39,761 nt of DNA, taken from Deltaproteobacteria bacterium. Lineage in GTDB: Bacteria; Myxococcota_A; Polyangia; Polyangiales; JADJMO01. Position 1 is the stretch's first letter, and every line of letters begins with the position of its first letter. The notes under the pieces are model-generated. The model ran no database searches. It worked only from the letters and a program-made list of their open reading frames with translations, and was not told the DNA's origin. The DNA is taken from assembly GCA_022843175.1 (NCBI GenBank), contig JALHOE010000070.1:1-39761 (forward strand), written 5' to 3'. The position numbers were made by a program, and so were the translations under genes. Below, piece after piece: positions 24,926-35,166 of this stretch.

Positions 24926-25735
24926 GTGAGCGACGACCGACCGCTGATCCTCTGCGCGAACGACGACGGCTTCTACTCCAAGGGCCTGCGCGCGGTCGCC
25001 GACGCGCTGTCCGAGCTCGGCCGCGTGATCGTCGTCGCGCCCGAGACCGAGCAGAGCGCGATGAGCCACTCCCTCACGCTGCACCGCCCGCTGCGGCTCC
25101 GTCGGATCGAGGAGGACCGGTACGCGCTCGACGGCACCCCGGCCGACTGCGTCTACCTCGCGCTCCACCTCGGGGAGCATGGCCACGCGAGGGCCGTCGT
25201 GCCGCGCAAGCCCGACCTCGTGGTCAGCGGCATCAACCGCGGCATCAACCTCGGGCAGGACATCTTCTACAGCGGCACCGTCGCCGCCGCGCGCGAGGGC
25301 GCGCTCCGCGGCATCCCGTCGATCGCCGCGTCGGTCGACGTCGTCGCCAACGACTCCGGGTCGGTCGTGTTCGAGCCCGCGCCCACCGCCGCCCTCGTGG
25401 CGTCGATCGCGCGAAGCGTGCTCGGGCTCCCGCGCGCCCGCGGTCCGGCGTTGCTCTTCAACCTCAACGTGCCCGCGGGGCCGGTGAAGGGCCTTCGCGC
25501 CACCAAGCTCGGCACGCGGCTGTGGACCGAGACGGTCGACGCGCGGATCGATCCACGCGGTCGCGCCTACTACTGGCTCGGGGGCAGCGGCGTGTCGCAC
25601 GACCAAATCCCGGGGAGCGACACCGAGGCGCACGACGCGGGCCTCGCGTCGCTCACGGTCCTCAACCTCGATCTCGCTCGCCACGACGAAGCGGCCCACG
25701 CTGCGGTGAGGGCCGTCGTGGAGTCGGTGGGTTGA
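24926..25735 (+). CDS. surE: 5'-nucleotidase SurE
   Basis: 269 residues from GTG 24926. It opens with the SurE signature ILCANDDGFYSKGL (Asp13 and Asp14 are metal ligands), then ETEQSAMSHSLTL (Ser ligand region), GTPADCVYLAL and VVSGINRGINLGQDIFYSGT (Asn ligand). SurE removes phosphate from nucleoside 5'- and 3'-monophosphates and is linked to stationary-phase survival. Length and motif order match the family; no defect was seen. It ends 68 bp before the cold-shock gene, converging on a shared hairpin. Confidence 0.96.
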   Translation: MSDDRPLILCANDDGFYSKGLRAVADALSELGRVIVVAPETEQSAMSHSLTLHRPLRLRRIEEDRYALDGTPADCVYLALHLGEHGHARAVVPRKPDLVVSGINRGINLGQDIFYSGTVAAAREGALRGIPSIAASVDVVANDSGSVVFEPAPTAALVASIARSVLGLPRARGPALLFNLNVPAGPVKGLRATKLGTRLWTETVDARIDPRGRAYYWLGGSGVSHDQIPGSDTEAHDAGLASLTVLNLDLARHDEAAHAAVRAVVESVG

Positions 25736-25740
25736 GCTAC

Positions 25741-25776
25741 AAAAGCGAAAACCCCCCTTCCGTGAGGAAGAGGGGT
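25741..25776 (-). terminator. Rho-independent terminator of the cold-shock gene
   Basis: On the minus strand an 11-bp stem with one mismatch (25776-25766 with 25761-25751, TCAC loop) is followed by TTTTCGCTTTTG. It ends the cold-shock transcript. A second perfect 6-bp hairpin (25781-25794) lies just before it. On the plus strand the same hairpin follows surE but has no T tract. Confidence 0.8.
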
Positions 25777-25803
25777 CTTGCCGCTCTTGAGCGGTGAAGC
25801 GAA

Positions 25804-26022
25804 TCAGCCCGCGGTGGCTTCGGCGATACGGCGCACGTTGAGCGCCTGGAGGCCCTTCGGGCCCTCCTTGATCTCGAACTCCACGGTCTCGTTCTCGAAG
25901 AGCTGCTTGCGGCCCTCGCCCTCGATCTGCGTGTAGTGGACGAAGACGTCCGGGCCATCGGACTGCTTGATGAATCCGAAACCCTTGTCGTTGTAGAAAC
26001 GCTTCACCTTACCGACGGCCAT
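25804..26022 (-). CDS. Cold-shock protein (CspA family)
   Basis: A 72-residue cold-shock domain protein: [20 protein letters not shown], then [17 protein letters not shown] and [20 protein letters not shown]1 (KGFGFI) and RNP2 (VFVHY) are intact, so it should bind single-stranded RNA/DNA as a five-strand barrel and act as an RNA chaperone. The start ATG at 26022 is preceded by GGAGG with 7-nt spacing. It is full length for CspA (about 70 residues), with an unremarkable Ala/Gly tail. Single gene, bounded by its own promoter (26106-26135) and terminator. Confidence 0.96.
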   Translation of the reverse strand: MAVGKVKRFYNDKGFGFIKQSDGPDVFVHYTQIEGEGRKQLFENETVEFEIKEGPKGLQALNVRRIAEATAG

Positions 26023-26105
26023 TTTCAACCTCCACTGCTTCTTCGAGTAGCGCGGGTCTCTCTCTTTACGAACTTCCGAAGACGAGCGACCGACGAACGG
26101 GGCGC

Positions 26106-26135
26106 ACCGTAGTCGCTTACAAACCTCGCGGTCAA
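26106..26135 (-). promoter_or_regulatory. Sigma70-like promoter of the cold-shock gene
   Basis: Minus strand TTGACC (26135-26130), 18-bp spacer and TACGGT (26111-26106). The expected start near 26099 leaves a leader of about 77 nt. A leader is common for cold-shock genes, but I see no clear cold-box. Confidence 0.45.
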
Positions 26136-26177
26136 CGAGTTTGAGCGGGGCAGGTTTTTCCCTCGCACGCGCCCGCA

Positions 26178-26190
26178 TATACTGCTGCGA
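26178..26190 (+). promoter_or_regulatory. -10 element TATACT for a possibly leaderless pssA
   Basis: TATACT (26178-26183) is a good -10, 7 nt before GTG 26191; the start site would coincide with the GTG. No Shine-Dalgarno is visible and the -35 is weak (TTTTTC). Confidence 0.4.
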
Positions 26191-26976
26191 GTGAACCTGA
26201 AGAAGAGCCTGTTCCTGCTGCCGAACGCGATCACGCTCGCGAGCATCTTCTGCGGGTTCGACGCGATTCGCCTCTCTGCCGATGCGCGCTCGGACGACGA
26301 CTTCTTCCGCGCCGCGCTCCTGATCATCTTCGCGATGATCTTCGACACGCTCGACGGTCGCGTCGCGCGCGCGACCAAGACGCAGAGCGCGTTCGGCTTG
26401 CAGATCGACTCGCTCGCCGACGTGGTGTCGTTCGGGCTCGCGCCCGCCATCCTCGTCTACAAGTGGTCGCTGCATCAGCTCGGCGGCGTGGGGCTGTTCG
26501 TCTCGTTCGCGTTCACTGCTTGCGGCGCGATCCGCCTTGCGCGGTTCAACGTGCTGTCGATGCGCGAAGAGGGCAAGCCCGCCAAGCCGGGCAAGTACAT
26601 CGTCGGGCTGCCGATCCCCGGCGCGGCCGCGGTGCTCATCTCGCTCGTCGTCGCGAACCACGCGATCGCGGGCGACCTCCCCTCGCGCAAGCACGCGTAC
26701 CTGCTGATGGCGATCGTCATCGCGCTGAGCGCGTTCATGGTGTCGACCATCAAGTTCCGCTCCTTCAAGGAGCTGAAGCTCAACGCGCGGACGGTGGCCG
26801 TCGTCACCTTCGTCGTCGTGTCGTCGGCGGTCGTCAGCACCTACGGCAAACCCGCGTTTGTGTTGGTCTGGTTGCTCGCTGGCTACATCCTCATCGGCGT
26901 GCTCGAGTCTCTGTTCGGGGTCGCCCGCGCCATCGCGCGCCGGCGGCGCGCCGACGAGCGATCGTTGCGGGACTGA
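26191..26976 (+). CDS. pssA: CDP-diacylglycerol-serine O-phosphatidyltransferase
   Basis: 261 residues from GTG 26191. The CDP-alcohol phosphatidyltransferase motif is complete: [18 protein letters not shown], then LQIDSLAD, giving D-x2-DG-x2-AR-x8-G-x3-D-x3-D. About six to eight membrane helices follow. The start [20 protein letters not shown] and the [14 protein letters not shown] stretch are typical of type II PssA, which makes phosphatidylserine, the precursor of phosphatidylethanolamine. No Psd decarboxylase is adjacent. The stop is 23 nt before the second Kelch gene, so the two may share a transcript. Confidence 0.93.
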   Translation: MNLKKSLFLLPNAITLASIFCGFDAIRLSADARSDDDFFRAALLIIFAMIFDTLDGRVARATKTQSAFGLQIDSLADVVSFGLAPAILVYKWSLHQLGGVGLFVSFAFTACGAIRLARFNVLSMREEGKPAKPGKYIVGLPIPGAAAVLISLVVANHAIAGDLPSRKHAYLLMAIVIALSAFMVSTIKFRSFKELKLNARTVAVVTFVVVSSAVVSTYGKPAFVLVWLLAGYILIGVLESLFGVARAIARRRRADERSLRD

Positions 26977-26999
26977 CGCCCTCACAGTACGGAGCAGTT

Positions 27000-29840
27000 A
27001 TGCGAGCCTTCCTTCGCGCGTTCTCAGTCGTTCCGTTCGCGCTCCTCGGTTGCCGCGGCGACGCGTCGCCGCCGCCCTCGCCCGAGCAGGCGGCGCTCGC
27101 GCCGGTCGAGTCCACGCCGCGGGGCGGGGCGCTGATCCGCGAGGTGCACCGGCGCTTCCGCGGCAAGGACAAGCGCGTCCCGTTCCTCGAGCACGCCGGG
27201 GTCGAGGGCTTCGCGCGCGCGGGCGAGGAGTTCGTCGCGCTCCAGCGCGCGCCGCGCGGCAAGGTGCCCGCCACACGCGTCACGCTCCCCGCTTTCGCCG
27301 ACGGCGCCGCCAAGATCGGCGCCGCGGAGCTCGACGTCACGATCAAGCCGCGCGTCGCCCACGCCGGCGTCGAGTGGGCGCAGCACTTCGCGATCCACCC
27401 CGAGGTCATGCCCGGCGTCACCCTGTTCCGTCGCGTCGACAGCGACGGCCTCGACGACGTCTACGAGGTCACCGAGCCGCGCGACACGCTCGAGCTCGTC
27501 TACGACCTGTCGCTCGGAAACACCGCGGGCCTCCGCGCGGTCGACGGCACCCTCGAGCTGCTCGACGCCAAGGGCACCCCGCGCCTCCGCGTCCCCGCGC
27601 CCGAGCTCGTCGACAGCCGCGGCGTCCGTCGCGCGGGCGCGATCGGCGTGAGCGGCTGCGCGGTCGATCGCGATCCGCGCGGTCCGTGGGGGCGCCCGGT
27701 GGTCGCCCCCGGCGAGAAGAGCTGCGTCGTCACCGCCACGCTCGACGGTCGCGGCCTCGCGTTCCCGGTGCTCGTCGATCCGGCGTGGGTCGGCACCGGC
27801 AACACCAAGCAGACGCACGCGTATCACAAGATCGTGGCGATCGCGGCCGGCACCGACGCCGGCAAGCTCCTCCTGGTCGGCGGCACCGGCACCGTCCCCA
27901 CCAGCACCGAGCTGTACGATTCCGCGACGTCCACCTGGGCCGCGTCGTCGGCGCTCCCCGAGCAGCTCGGCAAGGGCGTCGGCGTGGCGGCGATGCCCAA
28001 CGGCTCGGTCGTGGTCACCGGCGGCTTCCCCGCGGTCTCCACCGGCGTCCCCAAGAGCAACACCTACGTGCGCAGCGCCGCGGGCGCGTGGACGGCGGGC
28101 GCGGCGATGAGCAGCGGCCGCGCGTGGCACGCCGTCGCCCCCACGAAGATCGACGGCAAGGACGTGGTGTTCGTCGCCGGCGGCATGCCCGCCGCGTCGA
28201 TCAAGACCAAGCCGCTCAAGACCGCGGAGTACTACGAGCCGGCGACCGACAACTGGTTCACCGCCACGTCGATGACCGCCGAACGCTCGCACACCGCGCA
28301 CGCGCTCCTGCCCGACGGTCGGCTGATGGTCGCCGGCGGTCACGGCGTCGACGCGAGCGGCTTCTCGGCGCAGCTGAGCAGCGTCGAGCTGTTCTCTCCC
28401 GCCACCAAGACGTGGGCCACGGGCGGGTCGATGACCACCGACCGCTCCGACGGCGTGCTCGTGCCCATCCCCGGCGCGACGCCGCGCGCGATCGTCGCCG
28501 GCGGCTGGAACGACTTCGACTACACGCTCTCGACGATCGAGTACTGGGACGGCACGGCGTGGAGCAAGCTCACGCCGAAGATGACCCAGCCGCGCATGTT
28601 CCACGTCGGCGCGCGCCTCACCGACGGTCGCATCCTCCTCGCGGCCGGCAACGTCGAGAACGACGACCCGATCTACGCGATGACCCCGACCGGCACCGCC
28701 GATCTCCTCGACCTCGGGGCCGATCCCAAGACCACCGCGAAGCTTCTCTCGAGCGCCGGCATGGCGACCGCGCGTCTGCTCCCGGCGTGGGCCGCGCTCG
28801 GCGACAAGGTGCTCGTCACCGGCGGCCTCACCAGCGACACCGACGGCACCGAGACCACCGCGAGCGAGCTGTTCGACGGCACCATCGGCGCCGCCTGCTC
28901 GGCGACGATGGCCTGCCCCGGTGGCTTGTTCTGCACCGAGGGCGTGTGCTGCAAGACCGCTTCGTGCCCCGAGGGACAGACCTGCGCCGCGCCGGGCTTC
29001 GAGGGCGTGTGCACCAAGCCCAAGGGCGCGGGTTGCACCTCGAACACGGAGTGCGCGACGGGCTTCTGCGTGACCGGGGTGTGCTGCACCACCGCCTGCG
29101 CGGGCGACTGTCAGAGCTGCAACCTGCCCGGCAAGGTCGGCGACTGCGTCAACGCGGCGGTCGGCACCGACCCGAAGAAGGCGTGCGGCGGCGACCCGTC
29201 GTGCGGTCCCTTCTGCGACTCGTTCGGCGACTGCTTCGAGTACGCGGCCGTCGGCACCAAGTGCGGCGCGTCCGCGAGCGACGCGGGCACCGGCAGCTAC
29301 TGCGCCGCCTACGCGTGCGACGACTGGGGCGACTGCCTCAAGACCACCAACAACTGCGGCCTCACCTGCACCACCACGGTGTCGTGCGACGAGGCCACCA
29401 AGACCTGCACGGCCACCGCGAGCGGCATCAAGGCCGGCAAGTGCGTCATCGACGGCAAGTGCTGGGACTACGGCGAGCTCAAGCCGGGCGACAGCTGCCA
29501 GCTCTGCGATCCGCCGGCGTCGAAGACCGCCTGGTCCGTCGCGTCGTCGTGCGCGGACGGCGGCACCGACACCGGCACGGTCGACGACACCGGCGCGGTC
29601 GACGACACCGGCGCGGTCGAGGACACCGGTGCAGCCGTCGACGACACCGGAGCAGCCGTCGACGACACCGGGACCGCGATCGAGGACGCCTCGGCCGACG
29701 CCTCGGTCGCCGCCGATCTGCCCGAGGCCTCGACGTGCGGCTGCCGCACCCCGGGCTCGAGCAGGACGAACGCTCCGGCGTTCGCGCTGCTCGCGCTCGT
29801 GTGGGGCCTCGCCCGGCGCGCGCGCAAGCGAGCGCCCTGA
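27000..29840 (+). CDS. Kelch-repeat/Cys-rich surface lipoprotein with MYXO-CTERM tail (second paralogue)
   Basis: 946 residues; GGAG precedes the ATG at 27000 by 6 nt. Same architecture as the minus-strand gene at 12289-15138: lipobox LLGC (Cys18), N-terminal beta domain, Kelch blades (LLLVGGTGT, VVVTGGFPA, VVFVAGGMPA, LMVAGGHGV, VLVTGGLTS), Cys-rich region starting CSATMACPGGLFCTEGVC, Asp/Thr linker with DDTGAVDDTGA repeats, and a C-terminal CGCRTPG (Cys913, Cys915) + hydrophobic + RRARKR. Many stretches match, for example WxGTGNTKQxHAYHK and CGASASDAGTGSYC. Surface location expected; ligand unknown. The stop is 4 bp from the convergent acs stop. Confidence 0.9.
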   Translation: MRAFLRAFSVVPFALLGCRGDASPPPSPEQAALAPVESTPRGGALIREVHRRFRGKDKRVPFLEHAGVEGFARAGEEFVALQRAPRGKVPATRVTLPAFADGAAKIGAAELDVTIKPRVAHAGVEWAQHFAIHPEVMPGVTLFRRVDSDGLDDVYEVTEPRDTLELVYDLSLGNTAGLRAVDGTLELLDAKGTPRLRVPAPELVDSRGVRRAGAIGVSGCAVDRDPRGPWGRPVVAPGEKSCVVTATLDGRGLAFPVLVDPAWVGTGNTKQTHAYHKIVAIAAGTDAGKLLLVGGTGTVPTSTELYDSATSTWAASSALPEQLGKGVGVAAMPNGSVVVTGGFPAVSTGVPKSNTYVRSAAGAWTAGAAMSSGRAWHAVAPTKIDGKDVVFVAGGMPAASIKTKPLKTAEYYEPATDNWFTATSMTAERSHTAHALLPDGRLMVAGGHGVDASGFSAQLSSVELFSPATKTWATGGSMTTDRSDGVLVPIPGATPRAIVAGGWNDFDYTLSTIEYWDGTAWSKLTPKMTQPRMFHVGARLTDGRILLAAGNVENDDPIYAMTPTGTADLLDLGADPKTTAKLLSSAGMATARLLPAWAALGDKVLVTGGLTSDTDGTETTASELFDGTIGAACSATMACPGGLFCTEGVCCKTASCPEGQTCAAPGFEGVCTKPKGAGCTSNTECATGFCVTGVCCTTACAGDCQSCNLPGKVGDCVNAAVGTDPKKACGGDPSCGPFCDSFGDCFEYAAVGTKCGASASDAGTGSYCAAYACDDWGDCLKTTNNCGLTCTTTVSCDEATKTCTATASGIKAGKCVIDGKCWDYGELKPGDSCQLCDPPASKTAWSVASSCADGGTDTGTVDDTGAVDDTGAVEDTGAAVDDTGAAVDDTGTAIEDASADASVAADLPEASTCGCRTPGSSRTNAPAFALLALVWGLARRARKRAP

Positions 29841-29844
29841 ACGC

Positions 29845-31848
<2,004 letters not shown>

Positions 31849-31888
31849 GGGGACGCCGGGAATACCGCGTCCGCCGTCGCGCCTCTAG

Positions 31889-32080
31889 CTACGCCGACTC
31901 GGCGCGTCCGCTGCGCTGCGTCGAAGGCGTGGCGTCGACCACGACGATCGGGTGGACCCCGGAAGCGTTCCTCAGGATGCCGCGCGGATGGTGGTTGGGG
32001 CGCGTGGCCGGCTCCTTCGGCTCCCACGTTGCGTCCGGAACCGGCAGGGCGGCGAGCAAGCGAAGCGAGGTCTTTTCCAT
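31889..32080 (-). CDS. Possible 63-residue small protein
   Basis: ATG at 32080 has a good Shine-Dalgarno (AAGGAG, 6-nt spacing). The product begins MEKTSLRLLAALPVPDATWE and ends VVDATPSTQRSGRAESA; it is Pro-rich in the middle (EPATRPNHHPRG) and has no Cys, signal peptide or membrane helix. I recognise no family. It lies between acs and the lipoprotein operon. The leader-like N-terminus makes a processed peptide conceivable, but no modification enzyme is nearby. Moderate-to-low confidence. Confidence 0.45.
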   Translation of the reverse strand: MEKTSLRLLAALPVPDATWEPKEPATRPNHHPRGILRNASGVHPIVVVDATPSTQRSGRAESA

Positions 32081-32148
32081 GGAGGACTCCTTGTAGTGCG
32101 TCTTCGGGTGTCCGCAAACGAAAGCGCGTCCGCGGTGGCATTGTGCAG

Positions 32149-32586
32149 TCAGTCCGCGATCGTCAGCTCCACGGTCCGTTCCTCGCCGCCCTTGATCTCG
32201 ACGGCCGCGGACGTCGCGCTCCGGTCCTCGGTGCCCGGTCGCACGCTCGCGCCGCTGTACGGCTCGACGTCGAGCAGGGCGATGACCCAGTAGGTCCCTG
32301 GTTCGAGGGCGCGCAGCTCGCCCTGGTAGGGGAAGACGGGCGACTTGGTGGTGTCGAACGTGACCGGGGGTTGGGTCTTCGGCTCCGGCTCGGTGAACGC
32401 GCCGATCGCCAGCTGCCCCTTGCGGGTGCCGGTGTAGCGGACGCTGACCTTGATCTTGCCGAGCGTGGCCGTCGTCGACGACGTGTCGGCCACGGCGGTG
32501 CCGGTGTCGGTCACCGCCGGTGCCTCGGTGCCCTCGCTGCCGCACCCGAGGAGCGCGGCGCAGAGCGCGAACCTCAGAACGGACAC
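32149..32586 (-). CDS. Small beta-sandwich lipoprotein
   Basis: The start is taken as GTG 32586, which makes VSVLRFALCAALLGCGSEG a lipoprotein signal (Cys15, LLGC); a CTG four codons later is another possible start. The start overlaps the 3' end of the Cys-rich gene (stop at 32574). After a Thr/Asp stretch (TDTGTAVADTSSTT) the ~110-residue domain (KIKVSVRYTGTRKGQLAIGA, ELRALEPGTYWVIALLDVEP, ERTVELTIAD) has the shape of a prealbumin-like or carboxypeptidase-regulatory beta sandwich. 145 residues; fourth gene of the MerR-led run. Function unknown. Confidence 0.72.
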   Translation of the reverse strand: MSVLRFALCAALLGCGSEGTEAPAVTDTGTAVADTSSTTATLGKIKVSVRYTGTRKGQLAIGAFTEPEPKTQPPVTFDTTKSPVFPYQGELRALEPGTYWVIALLDVEPYSGASVRPGTEDRSATSAAVEIKGGEERTVELTIAD

Positions 32587-33173
32587 TTGCCGCCCGCGAC
32601 ACAGAACTTCATCGCCGGCCCACCGCCCGGCGTCGTGCACTCCTTGCAGGTCTTGCCGCCGGTGCAGTCGCTCGTGGTGTGACACATGTCCTGCTCGCTC
32701 GTCCCGCACGTGGCCTTGCACTGCGCGCCCGAGGGGAAGCCGGAGCAGCAGCGCTGCCCGCCGCTGCAGTCCTCGGGGCCGTCGCACTTGGCCGCGGCCG
32801 AGAGACCGCTGCACATCGCCTCGCACTTGTAGCTCGCGCCGCCGGCGAAGCCGATGCAGCACACCTGCGGGATCGTGCACTTGAGCGTCGGGCCGCAGTT
32901 CACCTTGCCGGCCTCGCCGCCGCCGCCGCCGCCGCCGGTGTCGGTCGCGGGGGTGCCAGTGTCGGTCGCGGGGGTGCCGGTCTCGCTCGCGGTGCCGCTG
33001 TCGGCGGCGGGCGCCTCGCTGTCGGTCGCGGGCGCGGTCCCGCTGTCCGCGGGCGTCGTCGTCGTGCCCGTGTCGACGACGGCGCTGTCGGTGCCATCGA
33101 ACGACTCCGACTCGGTCGAACCGCCGCAGGCGGTCAGCACGCACACCAAAGCTAGGACTTGTGCAGTCTTCAT
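32574..33173 (-). CDS. Cys-rich lipoprotein
   Basis: 199 residues with lipobox LTAC (Cys16), an Asp/Thr/Ala linker with TPATDTGTPATDTG and a seven-Gly run, then about 110 residues holding some 17 Cys with pairs such as VCCIG, RCCSG and TCKEC. The spacing recalls knottin/WAP-like or EGF-like disulphide modules but no named domain is assigned. It starts 18 nt after the hydrolase gene and its stop lies inside the next gene's start region, so it belongs to the operon. Expected outside the cytoplasm, disulphide-bonded and lipid-anchored. Ligand unknown. Confidence 0.8.
   Translation of the reverse strand: MKTAQVLALVCVLTACGGSTESESFDGTDSAVVDTGTTTTPADSGTAPATDSEAPAADSGTASETGTPATDTGTPATDTGGGGGGGEAGKVNCGPTLKCTIPQVCCIGFAGGASYKCEAMCSGLSAAAKCDGPEDCSGGQRCCSGFPSGAQCKATCGTSEQDMCHTTSDCTGGKTCKECTTPGGGPAMKFCVAGGKCPF
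32917..32937 (-). repeat. Trinucleotide (GCC)n tract coding for Gly
   Basis: About seven GCC/CCG units in a row inside the Cys-rich lipoprotein gene code for its Gly run. Such tracts can change length by slippage without a frameshift. The flanking 21-bp imperfect repeats (TPATDTG) show the same tendency. Confidence 0.7.
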
Positions 33174-33191
33174 GGGAGAGCCTCTTCTCGG

Positions 33192-34271
33192 TTACTTCGT
33201 GGTCAGCGTGGCGACGCGGTCGCCGAAGCAGGTCTTGGTCGCCGGATCGAACGTGTTCTGCAGGTGCGCGGTGACGTAGTGGTTGATCACCGGCCACCCG
33301 TCCTCCGGCGCGAGGTAGTCCGCTCCGCCCGGCTGCTTGCCGCAGCCGTCGCTGGCGAGCGTCTTCACCAGGTCCTCGACCTTGATCCCAGCGTCGCTCG
33401 CGATCTGCAGAACGCCGCCGCGATCGCGTCCGATGACGCAGAGATCGGTGAACGCCATGTGGCCGGCCTGCTGCACCCCGACGCCGCGGGTGCCGGGGGG
33501 CTGCTTCTCGAACGCCTGTTCGATCGTCGACGCCTTGGCCACGCGGTCGGCGGTGCCCCACATCATCAGCGCCGATTTGCCCGGCGGGCTCTCGCCGAAA
33601 CCACCGCTCGCGAGCCACACGCCGGTCGCGATGCGCGGGTCGTCGATCACGGTCGACACCGCGGCGCCGCCCATCGAGTGACCGATCGCCGCGATCTTGG
33701 TGAGGTCGAGGGAGCCCGCGAACCGCGGCTCCTTCTCGAGGTACGAGAGCGCGCCCTTCAGCTGGTCGGCCGCCTTGTCCTCGATCTTGGAGAGATCGCC
33801 GGCGAGCACCAGCGCGAGGCCGCGCTCGACGTGATCGGGCGCGGCGACCACGTAGCCCCACGAGGCGAGGTGCGTCATGAGGAACGACGACTGCAGGCGG
33901 TAGCCGCCGAGCCCGTGGCTGAAGAGCACCACCGGGTACTTCCCCGCCTTGAGCGGCACGTCGCGGTAGGCGTCCGTCGTGTGGAGCGGGGTCTTGTCGT
34001 CGGTGATCTTCGAGCGCTCCCCCTCCGGGAGCCAGTTGCGCATGTCGTAGACGTCGCGCTTCGCACCCGCGGCGGTGGCCGGGTACCAGATCTCGGTGAT
34101 GGTGCCGTTGATCGTCACCGTGGTGACGCCGGCGACGTGGGGGCCGGGCTTGCTGAAGAGCGCGGCGCACGCCGTCGACGTCGCGGCGTCGTTTCCGGCG
34201 TCCGGCGTGGCCCCTTGCTCGGTGGACGAGCCGCATCCGATGGCCAGCGCAACGAGGAGCAGCTTCTTCAT
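33192..34271 (-). CDS. Alpha/beta-hydrolase lipoprotein (PAF-acetylhydrolase/PETase-like)
   Basis: 359 residues. Cys13 in ALAIGC serves as lipobox (Ala at -3, slightly atypical). The hydrolase core has VVLFSHGLGGYR (oxyanion region), nucleophile Ser199 in AIGHSMGGAA, Asp242 in MMWGTADRV and His271 in QQAGHMAFTD: a full triad. The closest named groups by motif are the PAF-acetylhydrolase-like and dienelactone/cutinase-like esterases. The start (ATG 34271) overlaps the MerR stop by ATGA, so this gene is directly coupled to the regulator. Likely an extracytoplasmic esterase or lipase; substrate unknown. Confidence 0.88.
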   Translation of the reverse strand: MKKLLLVALAIGCGSSTEQGATPDAGNDAATSTACAALFSKPGPHVAGVTTVTINGTITEIWYPATAAGAKRDVYDMRNWLPEGERSKITDDKTPLHTTDAYRDVPLKAGKYPVVLFSHGLGGYRLQSSFLMTHLASWGYVVAAPDHVERGLALVLAGDLSKIEDKAADQLKGALSYLEKEPRFAGSLDLTKIAAIGHSMGGAAVSTVIDDPRIATGVWLASGGFGESPPGKSALMMWGTADRVAKASTIEQAFEKQPPGTRGVGVQQAGHMAFTDLCVIGRDRGGVLQIASDAGIKVEDLVKTLASDGCGKQPGGADYLAPEDGWPVINHYVTAHLQNTFDPATKTCFGDRVATLTTK

Positions 34272-35020
34272 CGCTTCTTCTTTCCGGTGCGCTTCTTCGG
34301 CGCGTCGTTGGCGGGGATTTCCTGCTCGCGGTTGGCGAGCTGTCGCAGCGTCGGGAGGATCAACTTGCGGCGCAGCACGACCACGAGCTGCTCGGAGAGC
34401 TTGGTCGCGACCTCGGCCAGCTCGCGCACGTTCTCGCCGGCCCGCGGGATGACGCCCTCGCGAAACATCCGCAGCTCGGTGCGCACGAGCTCGCGGATGG
34501 CGCGCGCGTAGGGCTCGAGGATCTGCGGCGGCAGCATGTCCGGCGTGATGCCGGCGCGCCGCGACTCGCCGAGGATGCGCAGGAGCTGGAGGTCGTCGCC
34601 GACGTAGACCTCCTCGCCCGCCTCGACGGTCGGCTCGAGGAGCCCGAGGTTCTTGAAGAAGTCGAGCTCCGCTTCGGGCAGCCCCGACTCGAGGAGCTGC
34701 TTGCGCGTGCGCGCCTCGAGGGGCGCCATCTCGTCGAGCGCCCGGCGGATGGCCTGGGACGTCTCCGCATCGGTGTCCGGCTGGATGCCGTCGAGCACGC
34801 CCTTGATCACCTTGAGCGGGAGGAACTTGGTGCGCTGCAGCTCCTTGATGGCGCGGACGCGCTCGATCAGCCGCATGTCATAGAGCGCCATGTTCTTGCT
34901 GCTCTTGATGTGCGCGCCGGGGAGCAGCCCCTCGCGGAGGTAGTGCTTGATGGTCGCCGCCGGCACGCCGCTGCGGCGCGCGAGGGCGGACATCTTCAGG
35001 AGCTCGGGTTGGGCGGCCAT
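34268..35020 (-). CDS. MerR-family transcription regulator
   Basis: 250 residues from ATG 35020; the frame continues upstream without gene-like features, so the shorter start is used. The N-terminal ~75 residues are a MerR winged helix (KMSALARRSGVPAATIKHYL, then SKNMALYDMRLIERVRAIKE). The rest, about 175 residues, is a helical effector domain (LDEMAPLEARTRKQLLESGL, then VYVGDDLQLLRILGESRR) ending in a basic Lys/Arg tail (KKRTGKKKR). The conserved Cys of metal-sensing MerR proteins are absent, so an organic ligand is more likely. It heads the lipoprotein operon and is divergent from the histidine phosphatase. Palindromes lie between them. Confidence 0.88.
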   Translation of the reverse strand: MAAQPELLKMSALARRSGVPAATIKHYLREGLLPGAHIKSSKNMALYDMRLIERVRAIKELQRTKFLPLKVIKGVLDGIQPDTDAETSQAIRRALDEMAPLEARTRKQLLESGLPEAELDFFKNLGLLEPTVEAGEEVYVGDDLQLLRILGESRRAGITPDMLPPQILEPYARAIRELVRTELRMFREGVIPRAGENVRELAEVATKLSEQLVVVLRRKLILPTLRQLANREQEIPANDAPKKRTGKKKR

Positions 35021-35166
35021 TTCGGGGGTTTCCGTGAGTTGGAAGTGCGACTTCCTACTTTCTAGCGATCGTTTAGCTCCATAGCAAATCGTTTCGCGTG
35101 CGAAACGTTCGGGCGGCAGCGATCCGGTACGGGTGGACTCCGACTCGTGCGAGACTCCGCCCCGCA
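35021..35166. promoter_or_regulatory. MerR/histidine-phosphatase divergent region with two palindromes
   Basis: Two inverted repeats stand out in a comparatively AT-rich stretch: GGAAGT-GCG-ACTTCC (35041-35055) and CGTTTCGC-GT-GCGAAACG (35090-35107). ATCGTTT is repeated at about 35068 and 35088. These are candidate operators for the MerR protein. No confident -35/-10 pair was chosen. Confidence 0.5.
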
